Source: Triatoma infestans
Lineage: Eukaryota > Arthropoda > Insecta > Hemiptera > Reduviidae
Direction of reading: 5' to 3'
Length of the DNA stretch: 64,000 bases
Assembly (NCBI GenBank): GCA_011037195.1
Contig: JAAEAF010003829.1
Location: forward strand, 35,738-99,737
The stretch's first letter is position 1, and each line of letters begins with the position of its first letter. Below, in pieces: positions 1-10,259 of the stretch. The translations under genes and the position numbers were made by a program. Under the pieces are notes generated by a model. The model worked only from the letters and a program-made list of their open reading frames with translations, did no database searches and was not told the origin of the DNA.

Positions 1-121
1 CTCGTTACAGACATCACTGTCCATCAGAAAGAAAAAAAATCTAAGGGTAGCACAGCTGGACTCGAACCCAGGTCCTCCGCGTGGAAGTCCAGTATGCTAA
101 CCACTTAGCTATTCCCTTCCC
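1..121 (-). mobile_element. tRNA-derived SINE, copy 1 (cut by left window edge)
   Basis: Read on the minus strand, the 5' end is near 121 (gggaagggaatagc). It carries a consensus A box (tagctaagtgg, 101-111) and a consensus B box (ggttcgagtcc, 58-68) of an internal RNA polymerase III promoter. The body then continues with tgctacccttagatttttt, which is shared with the copies at 1382 and 40550. The segment after the T run is shorter than in the 40550 copy, so it has an internal deletion, and it runs off the left edge. The region around the B box resembles tRNA-Gly(CCC). It is not a tRNA gene, because there is no closing acceptor stem and a SINE body follows. Confidence 0.85.
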
Positions 122-484
122 TAGTACTTATTATTTTCACTTACTTCGTATACTCCCTACATAAATAAAAACTTATCTCATTTATTTGAAACATTTTTCC
201 GTGAAAATTCATTTTTTTTGAGTGGAGAGAACAGTGCTTCCCTCTAAAGTACCACTTCAGTATAGTATACGGTTTTACACCTACATAATAAGTAACAGAT
301 ATCAAGCCATTTTCGAAAATCAGTTTTCATGGGAAATAAATGTTCAGTTTCTTGTACATCGGCTCACCGGAAACGAGACATTCCTACACAGTCTCCCTCC
401 CCGTCCGTTCTTCGCCAATTTGCTCGTTAACGATATCAACGGGTTTCTTTAAACTTTACCATACTAACCACTCAAACAAAAATC

Positions 485-493
485 CATCACTTT
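485..493. repeat. Left target-site duplication (catcacttt)
   Basis: The 9-bp word catcacttt lies immediately before the palindromic element and recurs at 810-818. It belongs to the family A module that normally reads atcacttttatttgaaac. Confidence 0.65.
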
Positions 494-532
494 CAGAAAC
501 TTTTTCCGTTATAGCCCGCTTCTTTTTGTGGT

Positions 533-570
533 CATCGACCGGTTTCGGGCGTCCACCCATCATCAGGATG
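533..570 (-). ncRNA. Hammerhead ribozyme-like motif (left arm)
   Basis: On the minus strand, in order: stem I strand catc, core ctgatga, one extra t, stem II gggt/gccc, gaaa, self-complementary stem III ccgg, cleavage triplet gtc, and closing stem I strand gatg. All canonical core residues are present. Stem III is too short for a monomeric fold, which points to a dimeric hammerhead. Activity is not shown. Confidence 0.6.
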
Positions 571-698
571 TTTTTGTCAAACAGTGTGATACATAGACTT
601 GCACAGAGCAAACTTAGTTGATACACTGTGTAAGTCTATGTGCAAATTCTGTTATTAGGCTCTGTGCAAGTCTGTGGTATGACAATGTTTGACAAAAA

Positions 699-736
699 CA
701 TCCTGATTATGGGCGAACGCCCGAAACCTGCCGATG
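699..736 (+). ncRNA. Degenerate hammerhead-like motif (right arm)
   Basis: This is the plus-strand partner of the 533-570 motif. Stem I (catc/gatg) and stem II (gggcg/cgccc) are intact. The core reads ctgatta instead of ctgatga, and the cleavage triplet reads gcc instead of gtc. The catalytic G and the cleavage-site U are both lost, so this arm should be inactive. Confidence 0.55.
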
Positions 737-809
737 ACCACAAAAAGAAGCAGGCTATAACGGAAAATATCTCTGATGCTTTCCAGCTCTGCGGAACCAT
801 AACAACATT

Positions 810-818
810 CATCACTTT
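810..818. repeat. Right target-site duplication (catcacttt)
   Basis: Second copy of the 9-bp word at 485-493. Family A sequence resumes directly after it. Confidence 0.65.
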
Positions 819-1093
819 GTTTGCAACGTTCTACCTAGAAGGGTTTTTGGGTGATTGAGTGTATCATTCTTGCCTTAAAAGTGCCTAAAGTTCATTTTTT
901 TTATTTTTTGGGCATATGTACTGCGAGTGATCATTGTACCCTTCAAATTTATTATAACGTATGTTCCGCTAACTGCACAATATTGAAAATAAACTAAATA
1001 TTAAATAAACATTGGAACTAGAAAGAAAATTTGTTATTTAGAACAATCAGAGTTATGTGAGGAGCATTAGTGTGAATCATTCACACCAGGGTT

Positions 1094-1380
1094 TTTATAT
1101 ATATATATATATATCAAGAACAGTTGGCAGCTCAGTTGTATATCTGCTGTAAGGCAAGCTGTGGAACACTCTCTAGTGATGAACCAGCTAACCTTGCAAA
1201 TTATGTTTTTTCCGCTTGTTGGTTTTCCAGTTAATCATAGAAACTTGATTAACTTATTGGGAAAAACGTTTATATAGTCATTTTATTTCAATTTAAAACC
1301 TAAAAAATTATATCATGTCTGAAAATGTTACATATACTTCGAAATAGTCAATTAAAAAATTTAAAGGTTGTAAAAAACGA
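1094..1380. other. Unassigned AT-rich stretch with (TA)n
   Basis: A TA microsatellite (about 1096-1114) is followed by AT-rich sequence with no coding signal. The repeat unit to its left ends just before it. Confidence 0.5.
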
Positions 1381-1381
1381 A

Positions 1382-1575
1382 AGAGAATAGCTGAGTGGTT
1401 AGCCTACTGGAGTCCCACGCGGAGGACCCGGGTTCGAGTCCAGCTATGCTACCCTTAGATTTTTTCCTTCCTAGGAGCCTCTAAGGCTCACTGTACGGTG
1501 TTGTCTATAACGAGAGAACACGTCCTGAGGCCGGCAGTGCACTGAGAAGGCTCCGGGCGCCAATGAAGAATTTAT
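1382..1575 (+). mobile_element. tRNA-derived SINE, copy 2
   Basis: The A box tagctgagtgg (1389-1399) and B box ggttcgagtcc (1432-1442) both match the Pol III consensus. The body follows: tgctacccttagatttttt, ctaaggctcactgt, cggcagtgcactgaga and ggctccgggcgccaatga. The tail-proximal part matches 40670-40750, so the SINE body is about 190-200 bp. No poly(A) or AAT tail is kept here, and I see no clear target-site duplication. Confidence 0.85.
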
Positions 1576-1589
1576 TTATGTTTTACTTT

Positions 1590-2110
1590 ACACAAGTGTA
1601 TGGACTGAAATCTTTAGATGTGAAACAATCACATGACTCTCTTTAACTGCAATTATTACAATTCTAACATACAAATTTTCTTCTAAAATTTCTTCTTCTT
1701 TATAATTTGCACTTTCTCTTACGGCTTATATTAGGGAAAGGAAATGTGATTACGTCAAATTTTTGGAATTGAATTTTCTCGAGAATATATGTTCAGCAAT
1801 ATCATCCATGGTATGAAAAAATTTTGTGTGAAACACTCACCCGACTTTCTCTTACTGCAATTTTCTTCACAGACATTTCCGTGATAGCCTGCTTCATTTT
1901 TTCCAACTATCCTGTTGGAATTTATTAAATAAAAGTGACAAACAAACACACCCCATATATATATATATATATATAACACCATATATATATCATTCGCTAA
2001 TTTCTTCTTCTTTTTTTCTGTTATTCAGGCTATTTCAAAAATGTATTCACGATAAAAACTCAATTTTGAAAATTTGATCCCATCACGATATAGTTCCTGT
2101 ATTTAATAGT
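1590..2110. repeat. Jumbled family A fragments plus a hammerhead-family scrap
   Basis: Minus-strand terminal motifs lie at about 1610-1655 and 1815-1860 (gtgtgaaacactcac, then actttctcttactgc). A plus-strand P1 lies at about 1709-1795 and a minus-strand P1 end at about 2030-2105. At 1871-1901 there is a short piece of the hammerhead-family arm (agacatttccgtgatagc). Between them is a TA run (1958-1990). The repeat copies have inserted into or recombined with each other, and nothing is coding. Confidence 0.55.
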
Positions 2111-2139
2111 ATAAAAAATATTACTTAATATGAATTGCA

Positions 2140-3060
2140 GTGAACTGCGAATAAAGTGATTAAATAAATTATAAAAAATGATATGGAATTTATGAAAAAA
2201 GAGAGCATATAAAAAGAGTGATTGGATAGAACAGCTTGAAGAGTGTGTGGTGTGTGTGGTATGGTGTGAGTGTAGGACTAACAGGTCAGCTGCGATAATA
2301 ACAGATAGGATTCGTTCATTTAGAGTGCAGTGCACCAAGAGCGGCCTGCCCGAGAGAGTGTTAATGGTGGCTAGTTAGGAGAAGGCCAGTGGTGCATGCA
2401 GGTCAAAGCCACTACCGGTCGGACATGTTGCAACATGCACACATACCTCTGTGATCTGTTGTAGTTCTTCTTTCTCTCACCGACAACGCCACCACCTCAC
2501 TCTCACCTTGTCACGCTCTCTCTTTCTTATATTTATTATTCTTTTATTTCTTATTTTCTGCTTGCATATTTTTAATCTTCCCACACCAAAACACACATAA
2601 ACATTATTACAGTTGTCGGTCAGACGGTTCGCTCCCCCTACTCCTCCTGTACAAGAAGTCGACTCAGGTTAGTAAACTGGGCCGGTTATTAATACCAGGC
2701 AGACGCTCGAGGGCGCAGATCGTCCGCGCGCACTTATTGTTCTTGTTGAATTGTGCATCCGACCACTTACTGCACAACTCATCCTATGTGCATGCACTTT
2801 AGCAGAGCACACTCCACTACATTATATACACCTGCAGGTGAACTACCTCTTCACCTTGTGCGCCGCCTGCCATCTTCCATTATAACTTTACTAATTAATT
2901 CTTTCTTTAACTTCCACACCATCATCATTATCTTCTAGCTAGTATCTACAATGACTTGATTATAAATGCAAATGAAGTGAACGACTTCACTTGCACACAA
3001 ACATGCAGGGGGACAAAGCAAGACCCTATTAAACAGCTGACTAATTAGATCAGCTGATTA
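2140..3060. other. Unassigned, relatively GC-richer stretch
   Basis: This stretch lacks family A landmarks and holds purine/pyrimidine-skewed tracts (gtgtgtggtatggtgtg; ctctctctttctt). A word resembling a splice donor, actcag/gttagt, lies near 2660. Open frames are short with no recognisable domain. It could be single-copy host DNA, even an untranslated exon, but the sequence alone does not prove it. Confidence 0.3.
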
Positions 3061-3299
3061 TATGATATATTATATAACAGTGTTGCCAACTGAATGGCTG
3101 AATTTATTAAAAGGTTAATGCACACTTTTCGTATTTTAAAGTTGTAAACAAAACAAAAGCTAGTATTTCAACCTTTTTACAAAGTTTACTATATGATTTT
3201 ACTACCTCTAACTTTGCATAAAATGTGCAATACGATGTATTTGTTGGAATCGGAAACAATAATAGTCTACTGAAGCCATTATGAGATAGATTTCGCTGA

Positions 3300-3970
3300 A
3301 GATTCGACAAATTTCATTAAACTTGTTATTGCACATATATTAGGATCATTTATGCTCTCTCTAGCGCTCTCTTCTGGCGCAACAGGGAGAATTGCTATCT
3401 GGTCTAATTTTCACTAGAACTTTGTTGAGGTCGTCTGAATACGAAAAAAAAAATTTCAAGCAAAGTGTGTCTCATATCCAAATATCCGAAAAACTATTAT
3501 AAATCCTAGTTATTTTTATTTAGATTTAACGAAGCATTAGACACTGAGGGAAAAATCCATCAATGGAATGTGCAACTTTATTGAGTGTTTTTTTTCTATC
3601 GATTTATTTCATGATTATCTCAAACATGGCTGAAACGATTTTCTATAAACCCGCATACATAAAGGCCAATCACTTTTATTTAAATAATTTTTTTAGCAAA
3701 ATTGACTCTGTGTTTTCTCAGGCAGGCTGCAAGATTAAGGTTTTCTCTAAAGTATCTCTTCAGTTCAATATTATACGGTTCTAGAATCTATTCAATAATT
3801 ATGAAGTTAAAAATGTAATGTTTCCCAAGTATGATGAAATTCATTAATCGAAAATGAATATAGTGTCTAGGTATTTTTTTAATTTTCACCAGTATGAGGT
3901 GTTTTGAAGGCGTCTGAATAGGGTACCAGAAGAGAGCTCTAATTATATTTAACGAACGTTTTATACGATT
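3300..3970 (+). repeat. Family A partial copies
   Basis: About 3300-3420 resembles P7/P8 (tctcttctggcgc). About 3420-3800 runs from P1/P2 through half A (tgcaactttattgagtg, gctgaaacgattttct) to P5 (ctaaagtatctcttcag). A further P1 fragment lies at about 3870-3960 (aattttcaccagtatgaggt). Confidence 0.65.
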
Positions 3971-4009
3971 TCAAATTCAACAGCACAAATTACACAGAAT
4001 CACGTAAAA

Positions 4010-4300
4010 TAAATTTGTTTAACGGTTCCAATAAAAGTGATGAGTTATATCTGTATAGTTAGCGCACACCAAGTTTAAACAAATCTCTTTAAAGTTGTTT
4101 TGAGAAAATTTTCCAAAAAGCTCAAAAGCCGATTCTGTAAAGTCGCAATTCCGCGTTACAGAATTTTCTTCAAATTTGGGATTCTATCAATGCTTCTAAT
4201 ATATACAGATATTGTGTAGATGATAGATTCTGCTGAGTGGTGCTTCAGAGGAAAGCATAACGTAAAAGTTTCCCAAGAACATGCGTCTTTACAGAATATG
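4010..4300 (-). repeat. Family A half-B fragment
   Basis: Minus-strand order is P7, P6, P5: ccaataaaagtgatgag, then ttctgtaaagtcgcaatt, then cttcaaatttgggattcta, ending at agaggaaagcataacg. Confidence 0.65.
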
Positions 4301-4384
4301 TGTCAAACCATTTCTTTATTTTATCGATAACGGCTCCAATAGTTACCTTTACACTTGGAATACTAAAAGTACACAGCTATAACC

Positions 4385-4602
4385 AGTCATATTTATCTGT
4401 AACATTTTTCAGCGAATTTTCGTTTTTTTTAGAAGTACTGTGATCATGTTTAGATTTTCGGCATGTTTTCATCGGAATTACATGTTTTGAGGTCCCTTGA
4501 GTAGGGACCATAACACTGTTTTTACCGAATGGTTTATATATATATATTTGTGTGTGTGTGTGAGTGAACAAAATAACTCAAAAACGAAAAATCAAAAGGT
4601 AC
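4385..4602 (+). repeat. Family A copy, left part (P1-P2)
   Basis: P1-like sequence leads to tgttttgaggtcccttgag, then a GT run, then gaacaaaataactcaaaaac. The copy is cut at 4602 by the inverted-repeat element and resumes at about 5344. Confidence 0.75.
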
Positions 4603-5338
4603 GTATCCACCAAAGGAACAATGAAGAACTCTATGTTGCCATGTATTGCCACTTGTTTCACAATAATGGAACTTGAGGCAACATAAGGAAACTTTCTGTC
4701 TCCACCAAAGTAACTAATTTTAGCAACATGTACGTTTTGTTTCTAGTTTATTTGTTTTTGGAAACACATTGGCTCCACCAAAGCAACATCAATATAAATG
4801 TAGTCATTTTTTATATGAACGATATCGTTTTCTCTCTCTGAAAAACTGGACTGTCATGTTTTTAATCTTTCTCTTCACTTCTCCTTCTTCCGCGCCAGTT
4901 AATCCATACAGCAGAGACCAAGAGCATTTCTGCACTTGTATTTTATATTTCTGGAGTTCCACAAGCATTCCAAGGTTCTGTATGTTTCGAGTAATTCAAT
5001 TACTTTGTCACTGCTCCACTTGTGAATCGGAGGCGGCATAATTATTTAATTTTAAAAAGACGTAATAAATGCACAAGCAGTTGTCTCCACGTGCACTACA
5101 ACTAAATCGAAACAAACAGCAACGCTACTGTCTCCACTGCCGCAACAAAAAGTTCCCAATCCGATTGTTGCCGAGCGTTTCCACTGTCACCTTTGATGTT
5201 TATCGCTTCAAACGGAAACACAAAACAACTTTTCATTTTGTTTACAGCAACAACAAAAAACTTATTGGAACTTAGTGTAACATTTTACGAAACATTCAAC
5301 AGAAACATAAATGTTCCTCATTGTTCTTTCGGTGGATA
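4603..5338. mobile_element. Non-autonomous TIR DNA transposon inside family A
   Basis: The ends are inverted repeats of about 21-24 bp. The left end is tatccaccaaaggaacaatg from 4604, and the right end is its imperfect complement cattgttctttcggtggata, ending 5338. The word ggtac flanks both sides (4598-4602, 5339-5343), giving a candidate 5-bp target-site duplication with a 1-base ambiguity at the left end. The interior repeats tccaccaaag-like words at about 4700 and 4775 and has no transposase-like reading frame. The superfamily is not assignable by eye. The clean interruption of a family A unit shows it inserted after that copy. Confidence 0.7.
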
Positions 5339-5343
5339 GGTAC

Positions 5344-6040
5344 CTAAAGGTAGTAGTACCACATCGGACACGAACGTTTCGGGCAAAATTCATCAATCGG
5401 AACTGCGACTTCACTGAATGTTTTTTTCCAATTTTACGCGATTTTCTCGAACGGCTCCAACGATTTTCATTCAACTTGGTATACTATCTGCACACATAAT
5501 TATCTATCTATTTTTGAGGTTCTGAGGGAAGAGCTGTTTTTCTCCAAGTACCTCTTTAGTACAATTTATGGTTCTGCCACCTCTATAATATTAATATATA
5601 TTAGAAACATCGCTAGAATTCCAAATGTGAAGAAAATCAGTTAACTGGAAGTGCGATTTTACAGAATAGGTTTTTGAGTTTTTGGAGGTGAATTTTTCCA
5701 AAAACGACCACAGCGATTTCCTTTACATTTGGAATACATTCTTCATAGATAACAAACCTTTCACTTCTATTTGTGAAATTTTTCTAAAAAAAATTGTTCA
5801 TAGGTGGGAGGAATCTGGGACGTTAAAATTCAATATTATTGGCGCTCTCACAATGTAATCATACTTCTCTATCTGCCGTTGTCACGATAGGTTGACACTT
5901 GTCCTCTCTCCTCTCACCTGTATATTTTATATTTGGACATGTATAAGCAAAATTTGATATTTAAAGAAAATTTGTCATTTTATATATAAGGGATTAAGAG
6001 GGGTGGTGGGTGAAAGTGGTGTTGTCAGCATGCTCCACTA
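5344..6040 (+). repeat. Family A copy, right part (P3-P9)
   Basis: Half A (5398-5480: actgcgacttcactgaatg, gattttctcga, cggctccaacgattttc) and half B (5640-5790: ctggaagtgcgattttacag, cgatttcctttac) are both readable. P8 (ggcgctctcaca; tgtcctctctcctctcacct) and the start of P9 (aaagaaaatttgtcatttta) follow. The terminal hairpin is missing. Confidence 0.8.
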
Positions 6041-6359
6041 AAGTATTACATGCAATTATATACAGATCATTAACTGTTTAGGACTTAATTGTTTTGTATA
6101 AAAAAGTAACTTAATTGGTGGACACATAGTACAATTTATTATTATGAATATGTCAATCTTATCATCAAAGTCATAAATATTTGTATACAATTCTAATGAT
6201 TTGTATAGAGGGGCAATATAACGAGAACGATAAACAAGAGTAAATTGAAATGCTATGAATTCTAGTAAAAGGGGACAAAATTTCCCATTTTTCATATACG
6301 TACAGATCTATATGTATAAGTATATATAATTTTTATATTATTCCGTTAATAAACAGAAT
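6041..6359. other. Unassigned AT-rich stretch
   Basis: No domain-bearing frame and no family A landmark. It adjoins the 3' end of the minus-strand LINE and may include that element's untranslated tail. Confidence 0.35.
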
Positions 6360-7790
6360 CAGCTGTCCATAAAACTAAAAATATCCTTTACAAATTTAAG
6401 AAATTCCAAGATGAATTCCGGCTGGAGTAGCCGGAGTTGATTTAGTTGGAGGCCAATGTACACCTTGCGTGACCATATGTTGCAGGAAATGTTGTCTCGC
6501 TTGCAATACGTTATTACATTCCCAGAGGAGATGGTCAATACCTTGGGATGAAACGAGGTCGCAGGAACAGACAGGACTCGGAGTGATGTTAAATCTATGG
6601 AGATAGGCAAGCTACTTTTCCATGTCCCAATTTGAGTCAATCTGTAGTTGATTTTAAAGTGCTCCATTTTTAGTCTCATCAAGGTTGATGGGAAGAACTC
6701 CTTTGTCAGTTTGTGAGTCACTCCATAGCTCCTCCCACTTTTCTATGCTCCGCTGTTCAATCCATCGTTTAACAGCAGTTAAGGGAAATTTGCAGTAACT
6801 AATGGGAATGTTTTTGTCTTTAGAGGCATCCTGAGCCAACTTGTCGGCGTACTTGTTGCCCTCTATCCCCACATGAGCCCTCACCCAAGAGAAACAGATG
6901 GAGAAATGCTGCTGAAGCATTAGTAGGGCGAGTCTGGTTTTTTCTGTGAGTGGGAGGTGAATGTTAGCATTCCCCATGTGCCCAAGATAATGCGGCGGTC
7001 AGTGGAGATTTTAACCTTTCTCCCTGGACATCGGTTTTCTCCTAGCATTTCAAAGTTTGCGATCGCCAGCTGTTCCGCTTATTGTTGGATGTGCCGAACG
7101 CCACATGGCAATTGCATACAACATAAGAGGCAGAAAGGCTCCTATATATATTGCATTCAGAGCCTCGCTCCCAAGACTCCAGTGCTCCTTATAGCCGCCC
7201 TAGAAAGTATACTGACGAACTGCCAACTTTTTTCGCAAACATAATCCAGATGATGATCCCAGCTCAATTTTCTATCAAAAATGACTCCCAGGTACTTCAA
7301 ACTTTCTACCATTTCCAATTTTTCAGTATCCAGGTAGACAGACTCCAGTTCGGGATTCATTCTTTTAAACAAATACATCACCTTAGATTTAATTTTATTA
7401 AACTTAATCTTATGACCAGTGGCTCAGCGCTCAACAGTCCTTAATACCATATTTCCGTCAGTATTTATTCCAAAGCTGTTTTTCCAGCAACGAGAATAAG
7501 GATATCATCCGCAAAAGCGATTATTTGACTGCGGCCAGGAAACGGAAACCTAAGCAAGCTAACATAATATATAAGGATCCAGAAGCCAGGTTCACAGCAT
7601 TAACCTTGTGGACTCCCTCTTGAAACTTGAGCTTGCAAATAATTCAATTTCAAACTGGCAGCTCTAACAGAAAAATAATGTCTCGAAAGTTGGTATAGAT
7701 TTCTTTGACAGTTTCTCTCTCTTAGACCTTTCAGAATACTGTGTGCGTGTGTGTGAGTAAGAAAGAGAGAGAGAAATTGCATATAGTGCA
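6360..7790 (-). mobile_element. R1/Jockey-like LINE fragment: reverse transcriptase and RNase H (decayed)
   Basis: Read from 7790 towards 6360. A frame around 7600-7740 ends in RGSPQG (7603-7620), the conserved turn before the palm of non-LTR reverse transcriptases. The catalytic box reads FADD (7504-7515). KYLGVIFDRKLSW (7259-7297) is the region after the palm. An RNase H-like segment SWVRAHVGIEGNKYADKLAQ lies at 6831-6890. A Cys/His knuckle with C-x-C, H and C spacing lies at about 6516-6572. The domains fall in different frames with stops between them, so the element is dead. The 5' part (endonuclease, ORF1) is missing and replaced by low-complexity DNA. The exact clade is an inference. 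Confidence 0.85.
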
Positions 7791-8296
7791 GGAGTTAATT
7801 GATGATGAACTTTAAGATGGAGCTGGGGAGGGGGCTTCGGCTGAGGAGCTGTGGGCAGGGAGGGTGCAGGAGGTTCATAGCTACGCTAATGTTTGTCATT
7901 TCACCCTCCAAGGGAGTATTCTAGTAGAACAGCGGTATCTAGTGGACTTTCTACAGAGGGAATGTTTGCCTATAAAGTACATTGGCGTGGAAAACAGTGG
8001 GAGGGCTGAATGTACAAATATATATGTATACATACGAGCACTCCCCTGTACACCGCATGTATGTGTGTATGTGGTACGCGCGCGCGCGCGCGTGTGTGTG
8101 TGTATGAGGACGATTACGAGAACCACTTAGGGGAAGGGATAGAGATGTACAGGGGTGATCGTAATATATCTCTCATAATCTCATGTATTATGAATGGGAG
8201 AGTTCGCGCGCGTGCGTGTGTGTGTGTAAAGAGAGTGAGAGAGCGTGAAGGGGCAGAATGTTGTTAGCCACGACATACAGTACATTTATACTCTTT
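7791..8296. repeat. Low-complexity stretch with GT/CG microsatellites
   Basis: Contains an alternating purine-pyrimidine run at 8077-8104 (gcgcgc then gtgtgt), a second at about 8205-8228, and GA-rich stretches. Open frames on both strands are simple-repeat translations. No gene is seen. Confidence 0.5.
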
Positions 8297-8509
8297 ATTA
8301 CCACAAACTTATGCACATATACACATTCTGCGCACACACACACACCCACACATAGCAGTGAGTGTTGTTAACTTCCCCCACCAAAACACTTTTGTGTTTT
8401 CCATCTCCAAAAATGGACAAAACAAAAATGACCATTAAACCTAAGCCATAATAAGAAGCCAGAAGACCCCCCCCCCCACCAATAAACACCGAATTCAAAT
8501 GAAAAACAA

Positions 8510-8640
8510 ATAAAAAAATCTGGTGTGAAACATTCACACGACTTTCTCTCACTCCTTTTAATATAATTATATATGTAATGACACATTTTCTTTCAATCTG
8601 TAATATTTATTAAACCTTTAACTGGCTTTACCTACCAACA
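8510..8640 (-). repeat. Family A terminal fragment
   Basis: Begins aaaaatctggtgtgaaac, then attcacacgactttctctc, the canonical minus-strand start, and fades after about 8640. A C-run (8467-8475) and a CA-rich stretch (8330-8350) precede it. Confidence 0.7.
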
Positions 8641-9384
8641 ATCTCCCAAGTCATTTCAAAAATAAGTTTGGAACAGAATAAGAAAAGAGTGGGAAGAAGA
8701 AGGGAGGAGGGTACCAAGCGGAAGAGAAACAACCAATATTGATGACAGAAAACTAATAGATTTACAGATGATAGACCACAAGCTAACACAGATTCTGACA
8801 GAACATGCAACAGTTCGACAATACTTACATAGATTTCATTTAATACATAATCCATATTGTTCTTGTGATGATAACATGACTACACAAAACTAGGACCATC
8901 TAATTGATCACCTCCACTAGTGATGCATCAAAGAAGAGACTTAATGCAAAACTTAATAACGGCAGCATACCATCACATTACTTATTACATCTAAAGTATT
9001 GCCATTTTTTGTTAAATTTCTTCAAAAAATTGAAATGTATATTTTTCAATTAATTCTGAAAGGAGGCACTCATTTCCCCGGTGGACTCTTGTTCGGAAGT
9101 TCTGGACATTAAAAATTTTCCGAGGGAAGAATGGGTGTGACCTTAAGTGAAAGGAAAAACCTTTTAACATCTAGGAGGCAGGATAAGGCGATGTAATGTA
9201 GCGAAAGGGCGAGAGAGATAGTGTGACTGAGGAGGGGGAGAGGAGAGAAGGTTGACCTTGAAACACGCACCGCTCTTCAGGTCGATGACTTGTGCAATCA
9301 TACTTAGAAGTAAAACATCACAAGTATTGCAAGCGATGTATATATAATATTTACAGCAAAATTATAACTTTTTATTCGTATTTA
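8641..9384. other. Unassigned stretch
   Basis: AG-rich (about 8680-8740, 9200-9250) and AT-rich blocks. No recognised domain and no clear family A motif. Confidence 0.35.
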
Positions 9385-9640
9385 TTTTTATTTTCTAATA
9401 GAACTGGAAATGTTTTGAAGTCCCCTAAGACAGAAAAAGTGGTTTTTAACGAATGGTGAGTGTGTGTGTGATTTTGAACAAAATAAGTCAAAAACGAAAA
9501 TCGCTGCATGGTGAAATTTGATATACCGTTTGGATACCAGCAGCGCAGAATCCCTGACTCGAAGTTTTGGGGTCAAAATCGGTCAACCGGAAAGTGTGAC
9601 TTTTACTGAATGTCTTTTCTGTTTCATAGAAATTCTAAAT
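9385..9640 (+). repeat. Family A P1-P3 fragment
   Basis: aactggaaatgttttgaag, a GT run with gaacaaaataagtcaaaaac, and half A start caaccggaaagtgtgac. The copy stops in half A. Confidence 0.75.
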
Positions 9641-9929
9641 TGTACAATTTAGTAAGATTTGACCTAATTTTTTTTTTACTTTTTCTGTTCATTATACAAA
9701 TTTATTCGTTTAAACAACTCAGATAAGAGTGTCATCTGGTGTAGACATTTTGTAAACAAAATTAACCATAGTATTTAGAGACATTACTATTTACATAATA
9801 ACTTTATATTTATAGTAGCTGTTAGTCTCTAAGCAAACAATATAAAATAAAAAAGTAAAAATTCCTTGTCAACACTTTCATATAACTTTACGTTTACGGC
9901 ATTTATTACAAATCTAACTGAAAAACATC
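9641..9929. other. Unassigned AT-rich stretch
   Basis: AT-rich filler between a family A fragment and a hammerhead-family arm. Nothing coding seen. Confidence 0.35.
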
Positions 9930-10045
9930 AGAGACATTTTCCGTGGTAGCCTGCTTCATTTTGTGGCCATCGACCGGTTTCGGGCGTTTGCCCATCTTCA
10001 GGATGCATTTGTCAGACAGTGTGATAACACACACTTGCACAGAGC
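9930..10045 (-). mobile_element. Single arm of the hammerhead-bearing family
   Basis: Same sequence as the left arm of 494-809: catcagagacattttccg, then tggccatcgaccggtttcg, then cacttgcacagagcaaa. No inverted partner is found in the next kilobase, so this is a truncated copy. Confidence 0.75.
9968..10005 (-). ncRNA. Hammerhead ribozyme-like motif, core intact
   Basis: Minus strand: catc, ctgaaga, t, gggc/gccc around an aaac loop, gaaa, ccgg, tc, gatg. Stem I (catc/gatg), stem II and all invariant core residues are present, with gtc as the cleavage triplet. It is one of the best-preserved copies in the window. Activity is not shown. Confidence 0.6.
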
Positions 10046-10259
10046 AAATTCAATTTATACACTCCTTTCACTTCAGTTGTGCCACCAACAGTCTAGAGTA
10101 CCTTCTTCTCCAGTCCACTCTGTTTCAATTAGATTTGTGATTAGAGTCTGGAATGACTTCTGGGCAAATCTTGAAGGCATCTTTTTTACTTTTCCGAAGA
10201 GGCTAACTCTCAGTCACACAAGCACCTAACAATGACATAGACGTGCACTGCTGTTTCTT
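10046..10259. other. Unassigned stretch
   Basis: Short gap between the hammerhead-family arm and the next LINE. No supported feature. Confidence 0.3.

Larger units (their letters stand above)
494..809. mobile_element. Palindromic hammerhead-bearing element (Penelope-like, non-autonomous)
   Basis: Two arms of about 115 bp form an inverted repeat: about 497-613, read on the minus strand, pairs with about 657-775. A short unique centre separates them. Each arm contains a hammerhead-like core facing outward. The right arm continues about 34 bp past the inverted repeat (gctttccagctctgcgga onward), so the element is asymmetric. It is flanked by catcacttt (485-493, 810-818). The same arm sequence occurs at 9930, 57629 and 63366, so this is a family. 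Inference: a non-autonomous Penelope-like insertion with inverted pseudo-LTRs. No reverse transcriptase or GIY-YIG coding sequence is present. Confidence 0.7.
145..1093 (+). repeat. Family A copy, interrupted by a hammerhead-bearing insertion
   Basis: Recognisable landmarks are P5 (tgaaacatttttccgtgaaa, then ctaaagtaccacttcag near 250), a diverged half B at about 380-484, and the terminal motif gtgtgaatcattcacacc at about 1070-1088. The palindromic element 494-809 interrupts it, and host sequence resumes at 819. It codes for nothing; short open frames here give the same peptides seen in other copies of the repeat. Confidence 0.75.

Noticed and set aside
145..1093. Family A as an LTR retrotransposon or Helitron
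   Set aside because: No primer site, no TG...CA ends and no coding remnants for an LTR element. Terminal hairpins exist, but no CTRR end or TC start was seen for a Helitron. Left unclassified.
1382..1460. Functional tRNA gene
   Set aside because: A and B boxes are present, but there is no acceptor-stem closure and the sequence continues as a shared SINE body.
8077..8104. Alternating GC/GT run as a regulatory Z-DNA element
   Set aside because: Plain dinucleotide microsatellite; no promoter or gene nearby to support a function.
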